A DNA stretch of 64,000 bases from Sporomusa silvacetica DSM 10669 (GTDB lineage: Bacteria > Bacillota > Negativicutes > Sporomusales > Sporomusaceae): contig NZ_LSLK01000071.1 of NCBI RefSeq assembly GCF_002257705.1, positions 59,207 through 123,206 of the forward strand. The letters run 5' to 3'. Below are positions 44,977-53,383 of the stretch, in pieces; position 1 is the stretch's first letter; every line of letters starts with the position of its first letter. The notes below the pieces were generated by a model that was not told where the DNA came from, searched no databases, and saw only the letters and a program-made list of their open reading frames with translations. Made by a program: the position numbers and the translations under genes.

Positions 44977-46077
44977 TTAGCTATTGATGCTGATGGTATT
45001 GTCTCTTGTGTCTTTGAGTGGAATCACAACTGTAACGGTCGTTCCGGCCCCTTCTGATGATTGAATGGTGAACTTACCAGCAAGTAAAGCGACTCGCTCA
45101 CGCATGCCGTATATTCCGAGACTGCTGTTTTCACAGGCGGTTCGTAAGGACTTAGGAGTAAAGCCGATGCCGTCATCAGTGATACTAAAATGGATCTCCC
45201 GGCGCGTTTTTTTCAGACTTACCTTCACGTTGCTAGCTTGAGCATGCTTGGCAATATTAGTTAGCGTTTCCTGCAAAATCCGGTATAGCGTAATCTCAAT
45301 TTCAGGCCTGAATCGTTCGCGAGACAACCCGGAAAAATTGATGTCCGCCGTAATGCCATATTGACGGGAATAATTTTCGATATAGCGTTGGGCTGCGGCA
45401 ACCAGCCCAAGGTCGTCAAGTAGTGCCGGACGCAACTCTAACGCCAGCCGGTGTGCATTATCTAATGTTTTGGATACAACATCCCGCATCTCCAGTACGA
45501 ATTTTTGTTCCTTATCGCCACAGACCTGCTCAGAAAGTACTCTGAGACCAACGATAACTGAGGTAAGTGACTGGCTAATCTCATCATGCAGTTCGCGGGA
45601 AATCTTTTTGCGCTCTTCTTCCTGTACATCGATTATTTTATATAGCAAAATTGACTGCAATTCTTCTTTCTCTTTTAGAGCCTGGACTAACTTTTGCTGG
45701 CGGGAATTGGATTCTAAGGTTGCTTGTACAAAGCGAGCCGCCAATCTGGCATAGAGTGCCACTTTTTCTGGCTCACCAGTAACCCCGATAACACCGATGC
45801 AACGTCCCTCGACTACAATAGGCACGTCATATCCTCTACGCACATTTTTTAAGAGCTTTTCATCAGCAGAGCTAATCGAAAATTCACGGATATTACCTGA
45901 ACTTAACATGTTAGCGGCACCTTCATGCACCTGGGATATTCGCTTTCTGTCAAAAGCTGCGATAATTACGCCGTGGTGGTCACAAATAATTATGTTTTGG
46001 TTAAGTTCGGCAGCAATAATATTTGTAAGTGATTGAGCAAAGGTTGAATCAAGGACGTGGTAGTTATCTTTTTTCAA
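44977..46077 (-). CDS. Histidine kinase with N-terminal CdaR-type diacid-recognition domain
   Basis: A ~366-residue cytoplasmic sensor kinase without membrane segments. Residues ~1-135 (from ~46077) resemble the putative sugar-diacid recognition domain of CdaR (LDSTFAQSLTNIIAAELNQN, HEGAANMLSSG, VPIVVEGRCIGVIGVTGEPE), which in CdaR recognises glycerate-like hydroxy acids. The kinase core is HPK7/NarX-type: EEERKKISRELHDEISQSLT with the phospho-His, then the ATPase DDGIGF and GIYGMRERV. Starts: AAGGAGG sits before two in-frame TTGs (46083 and 46077); the second has better spacing. Likely partner is the response regulator at 41378. Confidence 0.85.
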   Translation of the reverse strand: MKKDNYHVLDSTFAQSLTNIIAAELNQNIIICDHHGVIIAAFDRKRISQVHEGAANMLSSGNIREFSISSADEKLLKNVRRGYDVPIVVEGRCIGVIGVTGEPEKVALYARLAARFVQATLESNSRQQKLVQALKEKEELQSILLYKIIDVQEEERKKISRELHDEISQSLTSVIVGLRVLSEQVCGDKEQKFVLEMRDVVSKTLDNAHRLALELRPALLDDLGLVAAAQRYIENYSRQYGITADINFSGLSRERFRPEIEITLYRILQETLTNIAKHAQASNVKVSLKKTRREIHFSITDDGIGFTPKSLRTACENSSLGIYGMRERVALLAGKFTIQSSEGAGTTVTVVIPLKDTRDNTISINS

Positions 46078-46160
46078 TGACAAAGTTCCTCCTTGTTGAT
46101 TCCGTAGCAGCACCATGCTGTAAATCAAAGGATAAAGACTTGTGAGAGAATTACAAATTA

Positions 46161-46185
46161 AAATGACTATTGGTAATAGTCATTT
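46161..46185. promoter_or_regulatory. 25-bp palindrome upstream of nifJ / behind the kinase start
   Basis: AAATGACTATT-ggt-AATAGTCATTT, perfect 11-bp arms. It is placed in the divergent promoter region of the kinase (minus) and nifJ (plus), so is a candidate operator. The remaining 46186-46500 is AT-rich with no other feature I can name. Confidence 0.5.
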
Positions 46186-46510
46186 GGATGAGATGGAGGG
46201 GGAGAAAATAAAGAAAAATTTCACATAAAAACAAATAATACTAATTTTAAATAATCAGAATTAATTATATCATAGCTAAATTATGAATTCAAGGAACATT
46301 TGCAATTGTGAGGCGTTAAAAAACGAAAAAAATAGTATTTTTGCACAAAAAGTTCATTTAAAAGCAGGATTCTTCTTTTTTTAAAAGAATGTATAAAACA
46401 GTAATGTTAAGAATTTAATTTCGCGTGGTTCATTGGTGGTTATTAGGTCATTAAGAACTAGTAATTACTAATTCTAATATATTTTTATATGTAAAGGAAG
46501 GGATATCCCT

Positions 46511-49500
46511 ATGGCAAAAATGAAAACCATGGATGGAAATACTGCAGCAGCTCATATTTCTTACGCATTTACCGAAGTCGCCGCCATTTACCCTATTACA
46601 CCGTCTTCGCCAATGGCTGAGCACGTTGATGAGTGGGTTGCGGAGGGGCGAAAGAATATTTTCGGGCAGCCTGTAAAAGTAGTAGAAATGCAATCTGAGG
46701 GTGGCGCTGCTGGTGCAGTGCATGGTTCTTTGCAAGCAGGGGCATTGACTACTACCTATACCGCATCCCAGGGCCTACTACTCATGATTCCTAATATGTA
46801 CAAAATTGCTGGTGAACTTTTACCTTGTGTATTTCATGTTAGTGCCAGAGCGCTTGCAGCAAACTCCTTAAATATCTTTGGTGACCACCAAGACGTTATG
46901 GCAGCTCGCGCAACTGGTTTTGCTCTGCTGGCTGAAAGCAGTGTTCAACAGGTTATGGATTTAGGCGCCGTAGCTCATCTGGCAGCACTTAAAGGGAAGG
47001 TACCATTTGTTAACTTCTTTGATGGCTTCCGCACCTCTCATGAAGTACAAAAAATTGAGGTAATGGATTATGCCGATTTAGAAAAACTTGTGGATATGGA
47101 TGCTGTTACTGCGTTCCGTCGCCACGCACTTAATCCTGACCATCCGGTAGTAAGGGGTACTGCGCAAAATCCAGACATCTACTTCCAGGAAAGAGAAGTA
47201 TCAAATAAATACTACGAAAATCTTCCTGCTATTGTCGAAGACTATATGGCGGAAATTAACAAATTGACTGGGCGAGACTACCATCTCTTCAACTACTATG
47301 GTGCGCCAGATGCTGACCGCATGATTATTGCTATGGGCTCAGCCTGTGAAGCTATTGAAGAAACTGTTGACTACCTGAACGCGAAAGGCGAAAAAGTCGG
47401 TCTTTTGACTGTGCACCTGTATCGCCCATTTTCATTGGAGCATTTCTTCAAATATATTCCTAAAACAGTTAAGAAAATTGCTGTGCTTGACCGTACTAAA
47501 GAACCTGGTTGTATTGCTGAACCATTATATCTTGATGTTAAGAATGCCTTCTATGGCAAAGAATTCCAGCCGGTTATTGTTGGTGGCCGCTACGGCTTAG
47601 GCTCAAAAGACGTTGTTCCGGCGCATATTGTTCCTGTATTTGAAAATCTTCGTCTTGACAAACCCCAAGATGGTTTTACTGTGAGTATTGTCGATGACGT
47701 TACCCATACCTCGTTACCTGTTCTTAGCTATGATATTGACACTACACCTATAGGCACAACTGCTTGCAAATTCTGGGGCTTAGGCTCTGATGGTACGGTT
47801 GGTGCTAACAAAAGCGCTATTAAAATTATCGGCGACCATACCGATATGTATGCTCAAGGCTACTTCTCTTATGATTCGAAGAAGTCTGGCGGCATAACTG
47901 TATCTCACCTCAGATTTGGCAAAAAGCCGATTAAATCACCATATCTTATTAATAAAGCTAACTTTGTTGCCTGTCACAACCAGTCTTATGTTTATAAATA
48001 TAATGTACTGGAAGGCTTGAAACCAGGCGGTGTATTCCTCTTAAACTGCATTTGGAATCAGCAAGAAATTGATGAGAAATTGCCTGCCGCGATGAAACAG
48101 TTTATTGCTAAAAATGACATACAGTTCTATACAGTGGATGCTGTTGGTATTGCCCAGAGTATTGGCTTGGGTGGACGGATCAACATGATTATGCAGTCAG
48201 CATTCTTCAAGCTGGCTAATATCATTCCGCTGGAAGATGCTGTTAAGTATCTTAAACAGGCTGTTGTTGATTCTTATGGCAATAAAGGCCAAAAAATTAT
48301 TGATATGAATAATGCCGCTATTGATCAAGGCGTTAATGCTGTTGTTAAGATTAATGTATCTGCCGCGTGGAAACAAGCTGAGGACGAAGCTGCAGCTGCT
48401 ATCGAAGTGCCTGAGTTCATTAAGAAGATCCTTATTCCTATGAATCGTCAGGAAGGCGACAACCTACCTGTCAGTGCCTTTGTTGATATGGCAGACGGCA
48501 CCTTCCCAACAGGTACTGCTGCTTTTGAAAAACGTGGTATTGCCATTAATGTTCCCGAATGGCAAACAGATCTCTGTATCCAATGCAACCAATGCGCCTA
48601 TGTTTGTCCGCATGCTGCCATTCGCCCTATTCTGGTAAATGAAGAAGAAATCAAAGCAGCTCCGGAAGGCTTTACTGCTAAGACTGGTAAAGGTATTAAC
48701 GACCTGAACTTCCGTATAGCTGTTTCTCCGCTGGACTGCACCGGTTGCGGCAACTGCGCTCAAGTGTGCCCGGCTAAAGAAAAAGCTCTGATCATGAAGC
48801 CACAGGAATCCCAGCATAATCAAATTGCTTTATGGGATTATGCAATGAATATATCGCCGAAAACCAACCCTATGAATAAACTGACAGTTAAAGGCAGCCA
48901 GTTTGAGCAGCCGCTGCTTGAATACTCTGGTGCTTGTGCTGGTTGTGGTGAAACTCCATATGCTAAGCTTGTTACGCAGCTGTTTGGTGATCGCATGATG
49001 GTGGCTAACGCTACTGGTTGTTCCTCCATCTGGGGCGCCAGCGCACCTTCGATGCCATACTGCAAAAACCATCGGGGTCATGGCCCAGCCTGGGCGAACT
49101 CCTTGTTTGAGGACAATGCCGAATTTGGTCTGGGTATGTATTTTGGCGCGAAACAGGTTCGTGATACATTGGCTGCCAAAGTAGAAGAAGCTACCAAGCT
49201 TACTATCAGTGTTGCTCTCAAGGCTGCTATGGAAGATTGGCTGGCTAATAAAGACAATGGTAACGGTACCCGCGAACGCGCCGATAAGCTAATTGGTTTG
49301 CTGGTTGCTGAAAAAGGCGATAATGCGCTGTTAAATGATATCTATGATAATCAAGATTTCTTCGTAAAACGATCGCAGTGGATCTTTGGTGGTGACGGCT
49401 GGGCTTATGACATTGGCTTCGGTGGTCTTGATCATGTACTGGCCAGCAACGAAGATGTTAATGTTCTGGTATTTGATACCGAGGTATATTCTAATACTGG

Positions 49501-50014
49501 TGGTCAAGCCTCTAAATCCACTCCGACTGCGGCTATTGCTAAATTTGCCGCTAGCGGTAAGACTACCAAGAAAAAAGACTTGGGCATGATTGCCATGAGT
49601 TATGGCTATGTTTATGTAGCACAAATTTCTATGGGTGCTGATAAAGCCCAAACTCTCAAAGCCATTGCTGAGGCTGAGGCTTATCCTGGTCCGTCACTCA
49701 TCATTGCCTATGCACCTTGTATCAACCATGGTATCAATATGAGCAACAGCCAGCTTGAAGCCAAAAAAGCTGTTGAGGCTGGTTACTGGGATATGTATCG
49801 CTTTAACCCAGCCCTTAAAGAAGCCGGTAAAAATCCGTTTAGCCTGGACTCCAAAGAACCGACAGCTGATTTCAAACAATTCCTTATGGGCGAAGTTCGT
49901 TATGCTTCACTCAAAAAGCAATTCCCAGAACATGCTGAAGCTCTCTTTGAGAAAACAGCCAAAGACGCTGAGGACAGAAGAAATTCCTATAAGCGTTTGG
50001 CCAAGGATATGTAA
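46511..50014 (+). CDS. nifJ: Pyruvate:ferredoxin (flavodoxin) oxidoreductase (NifJ)
   Basis: A 1167-residue single-chain PFOR, the standard size. It converts pyruvate and CoA to acetyl-CoA, CO2 and reduced ferredoxin, or runs in reverse. Domains: thiamine-diphosphate domain I (YPITPSSPMAEHVDEW near the start), domain II, ferredoxin-like domain with CIQCNQCAYVCP and CTGCGNCAQVCP (two 4Fe-4S, ~688-748), then the ThDP-binding domain VI with CAGCGETPYAKL, GCSSIWG, and GDGWAYDIGFGGLDHV (ThDP/Mg motif), and TGGQASKSTPTAAI. AAGGAAGG precedes the ATG, and the palindrome AGGGATATCCCT lies between them. Central to pyruvate metabolism in acetogens and fits with the lactate and alanine genes on both sides. 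Confidence 0.96.
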   Translation: MAKMKTMDGNTAAAHISYAFTEVAAIYPITPSSPMAEHVDEWVAEGRKNIFGQPVKVVEMQSEGGAAGAVHGSLQAGALTTTYTASQGLLLMIPNMYKIAGELLPCVFHVSARALAANSLNIFGDHQDVMAARATGFALLAESSVQQVMDLGAVAHLAALKGKVPFVNFFDGFRTSHEVQKIEVMDYADLEKLVDMDAVTAFRRHALNPDHPVVRGTAQNPDIYFQEREVSNKYYENLPAIVEDYMAEINKLTGRDYHLFNYYGAPDADRMIIAMGSACEAIEETVDYLNAKGEKVGLLTVHLYRPFSLEHFFKYIPKTVKKIAVLDRTKEPGCIAEPLYLDVKNAFYGKEFQPVIVGGRYGLGSKDVVPAHIVPVFENLRLDKPQDGFTVSIVDDVTHTSLPVLSYDIDTTPIGTTACKFWGLGSDGTVGANKSAIKIIGDHTDMYAQGYFSYDSKKSGGITVSHLRFGKKPIKSPYLINKANFVACHNQSYVYKYNVLEGLKPGGVFLLNCIWNQQEIDEKLPAAMKQFIAKNDIQFYTVDAVGIAQSIGLGGRINMIMQSAFFKLANIIPLEDAVKYLKQAVVDSYGNKGQKIIDMNNAAIDQGVNAVVKINVSAAWKQAEDEAAAAIEVPEFIKKILIPMNRQEGDNLPVSAFVDMADGTFPTGTAAFEKRGIAINVPEWQTDLCIQCNQCAYVCPHAAIRPILVNEEEIKAAPEGFTAKTGKGINDLNFRIAVSPLDCTGCGNCAQVCPAKEKALIMKPQESQHNQIALWDYAMNISPKTNPMNKLTVKGSQFEQPLLEYSGACAGCGETPYAKLVTQLFGDRMMVANATGCSSIWGASAPSMPYCKNHRGHGPAWANSLFEDNAEFGLGMYFGAKQVRDTLAAKVEEATKLTISVALKAAMEDWLANKDNGNGTRERADKLIGLLVAEKGDNALLNDIYDNQDFFVKRSQWIFGGDGWAYDIGFGGLDHVLASNEDVNVLVFDTEVYSNTGGQASKSTPTAAIAKFAASGKTTKKKDLGMIAMSYGYVYVAQISMGADKAQTLKAIAEAEAYPGPSLIIAYAPCINHGINMSNSQLEAKKAVEAGYWDMYRFNPALKEAGKNPFSLDSKEPTADFKQFLMGEVRYASLKKQFPEHAEALFEKTAKDAEDRRNSYKRLAKDM

Positions 50015-50015
50015 G

Positions 50016-50103
50016 AAAAGACTTGGCTTGTGTCAAGTCCTTTAGGACGCAGACAGAAGCCTTAGTCGTTCAATCCAGGGAAAGTTATACTTTCCATCTG
50101 GAT
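50016..50103 (-). repeat. Dispersed palindromic intergenic repeat, copy E (short form, reverse orientation)
   Basis: Begins two bases after the nifJ stop. Reverse strand: TCCAGATGGAAAGTATAACT, CTGGATTGAACGACTAAGGC, GTCCTAAAGGAC, and GACTTGACACAAGCCAAGTC. Here repeat orientation is opposite to the preceding gene. Confidence 0.87.
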
Positions 50104-50140
50104 AAGAAGCAACTGCCGACAGTTGCTAATAATATTCAGC

Positions 50141-50182
50141 AAAGCACCCTTTGCCTACTTAAGGCAAAGGGTGCTTTCTTAA
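50141..50182. terminator. Terminator after nifJ
   Basis: Perfect 16-bp stem AAAGCACCCTTTGCCT/AGGCAAAGGGTGCTTT, 5-nt loop, then CTTAATTT. Confidence 0.85.
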
Positions 50183-50367
50183 TTTCCCGGGTTCGGTAAC
50201 TCTTTTCAAAAAATATAATTTTTATAACATGGATAGGATAACCAAGCAAAACATCGAACTCTGTATATCATTAATGGTTATAAATGGAAAAATAATTATT
50301 TCATGGTAAAATTATGACGATGCAAATTGGAGGACGTTTGGCTAGAAAATATAATGGGGGGATAAAG

Positions 50368-51951
50368 ATGGAGAATTTATGTCTCAGACTTTCGAACATT
50401 GACAGAGTTGGACTTGTTCAGGATATATCAAACATTTTGGCCGCATATAACATCAACATTGTTTCTATGGAAGTTCAGCCTAATACTATATATTTGGAAA
50501 TTGAACAGTTGTCAGGCCAAAGAAAAGATGTACTTCTTGAAAATTTTAAAAAAGTCTCGCAAATAGTTAATGTACAGGAAATCCTTTATATGCCCCATCA
50601 GCAAACAGTTCAACAATTGCAGGCAGTTTTGACAACGGCAAGCGATGGTATTATTGCAATTAATTATCAGCAGCAAATTACACAATATAATCCGGCTGCG
50701 GAAAGGATTGTCCATTTGCCATATGAGCAAGTTATTGGCCAATTGTTTTCCGAAGTTTTCAACTCCGCGGGTTTTCCGCTGCTGGATACATTAAAAGACG
50801 GGCTAACCTTTGACAACAGGGAAGTATTTTTGCAACGAACCAAAGGTCATTATTTGACAAGTGCGCGGCCTATTAAGGATTCAGCAGGACGCATTAACGG
50901 AGCAGTGGCCATTCTTAAGGATATTGGCGATGTGCGTAAACTTGTTGATTCTTTTACCGGGCACAGAAAGTATGAATTTCATGATATATTATATCAGAGC
51001 CAGGCAATGAGGAAAGTAGTAGAAACAATTAATGCGATTGCCACTGGAACTTCCACCGTATTTATCCGGGGAGAAACAGGTACTGGCAAAGAATTGGTTG
51101 CGCGGGCGATTCATGCGACAGCGCCGCAAGCACAAAAAATGTTTGTCCCGATTAATTGTGCTGCCATACCGGAAGCGCTTCTTGAAAGCGAACTATTTGG
51201 TTATGAAAGAGGTGCTTTTACCGGCGCCGAAAAAAGCGGTAAACCGGGATTATTTGAGTTCGCAGACGGCGGAACACTTTTTTTAGATGAAGTTGGCGAA
51301 CTGCCGCTGCCATTGCAAGCCAAATTACTGCGGGTATTACAGGAAAGAAGAGTTAGGCGGATTGGCAGTTCTGAAGAAATACCGGTTGATGTGAGGATTA
51401 TTGCAGCCACTAACCAAGAGCTTGAAAAGATGGTTGCCGACGGTCGGTTTCGAGCAGATCTGTACTACAGGTTGAATGTCATCCCGCTATTTATTCCGGC
51501 ATTAAGGGATCGACGTGAGGATATTCCGTTACTGACGCGTAACTTTTTCCAACGATTTTCTATCAGGTTACATAAAACGGTAAGTACCATTAGTGAAACC
51601 GCAATGACCAAACTGATCCACTATGACTGGCCGGGCAATATACGTGAATTGGAGAATGTAATTGAGCGGGCAGTAAATTTAGTAATGGGGGCCGTCATTT
51701 TAGCCGAACATATTTCTTTTGATTATGATTTTAAGTTTGCTACTGATACTCAACCGCCACAGCCAGTAACAATGTCTTGTGGTACAACAATTACTGAAGC
51801 GGTTGCTCAGGTGGAATATGACATCTTAGTGCAAGCAATGAGGCAGTATCATACATCACGCACTATGGGCCGTGCATTAGGTCTTTCTCATACTACCATC
51901 ATTAAGAAAATGCATAAGTATGGTCTAAAGTTTCGCCAGTATGATTCGTAA
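50368..51951 (+). CDS. Sigma-54-dependent activator with N-terminal ACT and PAS domains (TyrR-like)
   Basis: A 527-residue enhancer-binding protein. An N-terminal ACT domain (~1-75, starting MENLCLRLSNIDRVGL) for amino-acid binding, then a PAS domain (~80-190), then AAA+ (~205-440): Walker A GETGTGKEL, GAFTGA sigma-54 loop, Walker B FLDEVGELP; the C-terminus is a TyrR-type HTH with TMGRALGLSHTTIIKKM. GGGGGAT precedes the ATG at 50368; a frame starting upstream lacks a ribosome site. It lies directly before alanine dehydrogenase, whose upstream DNA has a -24/-12 promoter and inverted repeat, so this protein very likely activates ald in response to an amino acid, perhaps alanine. Confidence 0.92.
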   Translation: MENLCLRLSNIDRVGLVQDISNILAAYNINIVSMEVQPNTIYLEIEQLSGQRKDVLLENFKKVSQIVNVQEILYMPHQQTVQQLQAVLTTASDGIIAINYQQQITQYNPAAERIVHLPYEQVIGQLFSEVFNSAGFPLLDTLKDGLTFDNREVFLQRTKGHYLTSARPIKDSAGRINGAVAILKDIGDVRKLVDSFTGHRKYEFHDILYQSQAMRKVVETINAIATGTSTVFIRGETGTGKELVARAIHATAPQAQKMFVPINCAAIPEALLESELFGYERGAFTGAEKSGKPGLFEFADGGTLFLDEVGELPLPLQAKLLRVLQERRVRRIGSSEEIPVDVRIIAATNQELEKMVADGRFRADLYYRLNVIPLFIPALRDRREDIPLLTRNFFQRFSIRLHKTVSTISETAMTKLIHYDWPGNIRELENVIERAVNLVMGAVILAEHISFDYDFKFATDTQPPQPVTMSCGTTITEAVAQVEYDILVQAMRQYHTSRTMGRALGLSHTTIIKKMHKYGLKFRQYDS

Positions 51952-51990
51952 ATATGAGTGAAATAAATTAACTTTTCTGTAAACAGAAGA

Positions 51991-52025
51991 TTCCAAATGG
52001 AAGTAAAAGGTTACACCATTTGGAA
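51991..52025 (+). promoter_or_regulatory. Inverted repeat, candidate enhancer for ald
   Basis: TTCCAAATGG and CCATTTGGAA are perfect 10-bp arms 15 bases apart, about 55 bases upstream of the -24 element. Confidence 0.55.
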
Positions 52026-52076
52026 ATATTTCTTTCCAGCGTGCTCAAAAAGGCGCATAATCAGGGTTTAAATGCT

Positions 52077-52092
52077 TGGCATGAAAAATGCG
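52077..52092 (+). promoter_or_regulatory. Sigma-54 (-24/-12) promoter of ald
   Basis: TGGCATGAAAAATGCG has GG and GC exactly ten bases apart and a TGGCA -24 element. A 60-nt leader then precedes the ald start. Confidence 0.82.
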
Positions 52093-52151
52093 ATATAGTA
52101 TAACAAGTGAATTCGAAATATTCACTGAACTTACTATATGGAGGGATTGCA

Positions 52152-53267
52152 ATGATCGTAGGTACTGTGAAAGAAATTAAGAACAACGAATTTCGGGTTG
52201 GGTTGACACCGGCATGTTGTCATAGTCTGGTGGCTGCGGGACATTCTGTGATCATTGAAAAAGGAGCAGGTGAAGGAAGCGGGTTTTCTGATGCCAGCTA
52301 TGTAGAAGCCGGCGCTGCAATCTGTGCAAGAAAAGAAGTTTTTGATAATGCAAATATGATTGTGAAAGTCAAAGAGCCGCTGAAAGAAGAGTATGATTTA
52401 TTTCATGAAGGACAAATTTTGTTTACGTATCTCCATTTAGCACCAGAGCCGGAGTTGACGAAAGCTTTATTAGATAAAAAGGTTATCGGTATTGCATATG
52501 AGACCATCCGAGATTCCCAAAATATATTACCATTGTTATCTCCCATGAGTCGAGTAGCTGGTAGAATGTCTGTGCAAATCGGGGCTCAGTATTTGGAAAA
52601 ACAATATAGTGGTAAAGGTATTGTTCTAGGCGGTGTTCCTGGTACGGAACCCGGACAAGTTGTTATCCTGGGCGGCGGTGTTGTCGGTACAAATGCCGCT
52701 AAAATGGCGGTTGGTCTGGGAGCGAAAGTCGCTGTTCTTGATATGAATCCAGAGCGGCTAGCCTATTTGGATGATATATTTGGTGGCCGAATAGAAACTA
52801 TTGTTTCCAACCCGTATGTAATTGCGCAATGGGTTAAAAGAGCAGATTTACTCATTAGCTGTGTATTGATTACTGGCGCAATGACACCTAAATTGATTAC
52901 TGAAGCAATGGTTAAGACGATGGAACCGGGTTCCGTTATCGTGGACGTGGCTATTGATCAAGGCGGCGGTGTAGAAACTATTGATCGCGTAACTACTCAT
53001 TCTGATCCGGTATTCATTAAGCATGGTGTAGTCCATTATTCAGTTGCTAATATTCCGGGGGCGGCACCTAGAACTTCAACAATTGCGCTGACTAATTCGA
53101 CACTTCCCTATGCGTTAAGCATTGCTAATAAAGGCTGGAAAAAAGCATTGACTGACGATGAAGGTCTGGGCAAAGGGCTTAATACAGTTTATGGCAAGGT
53201 AACCTTCAAAGCGGTTGCCGACGCTTTGGGTATGCCCTATACGCCAGCAGAAGAAATGCTTAGATAA
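52152..53267 (+). CDS. ald: Alanine dehydrogenase (Ald)
   Basis: A 371-residue NAD-dependent enzyme, alanine + NAD+ = pyruvate + NH3 + NADH. The N-terminal VGTVKEIKNNEFRVGLTP (with conserved Lys/Arg), TYLHLAPEPELT (catalytic His), and Rossmann loop VVILGGGVVGTNAA with DMNPERL (NAD-binding Asp) are complete. The ATG at 52152 has TGGAGGG upstream; the longer frame starts before the ribosome site. It joins alanine to pyruvate, NifJ and lactate metabolism. Separated from the next gene, an amino-acid permease, by a long hairpin. Confidence 0.95.
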   Translation: MIVGTVKEIKNNEFRVGLTPACCHSLVAAGHSVIIEKGAGEGSGFSDASYVEAGAAICARKEVFDNANMIVKVKEPLKEEYDLFHEGQILFTYLHLAPEPELTKALLDKKVIGIAYETIRDSQNILPLLSPMSRVAGRMSVQIGAQYLEKQYSGKGIVLGGVPGTEPGQVVILGGGVVGTNAAKMAVGLGAKVAVLDMNPERLAYLDDIFGGRIETIVSNPYVIAQWVKRADLLISCVLITGAMTPKLITEAMVKTMEPGSVIVDVAIDQGGGVETIDRVTTHSDPVFIKHGVVHYSVANIPGAAPRTSTIALTNSTLPYALSIANKGWKKALTDDEGLGKGLNTVYGKVTFKAVADALGMPYTPAEEMLR

Positions 53268-53287
53268 AACCCTGATGTGAGTGCCCC

Positions 53288-53353
53288 AAAAGCTGAAAAC
53301 GAAGGGTGCCGTGCATCGATATATTTGCGAGCACGCCCGCGTTTTCAGCTTTT
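53288..53353 (+). other. Long inverted repeat between ald and the amino-acid permease
   Basis: AAAAGCTGAAAACG and CGTTTTCAGCTTTT form a perfect 14-bp stem with a 38-base interior, inside which GGGTGCC/GCACGCCC can partly pair. It has no T run, so it may be an attenuator or a processing/stability element between the two genes. Confidence 0.6.
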
Positions 53354-53383
53354 CGCGTAGTATTTAGCGGGAGGGATACAAAA

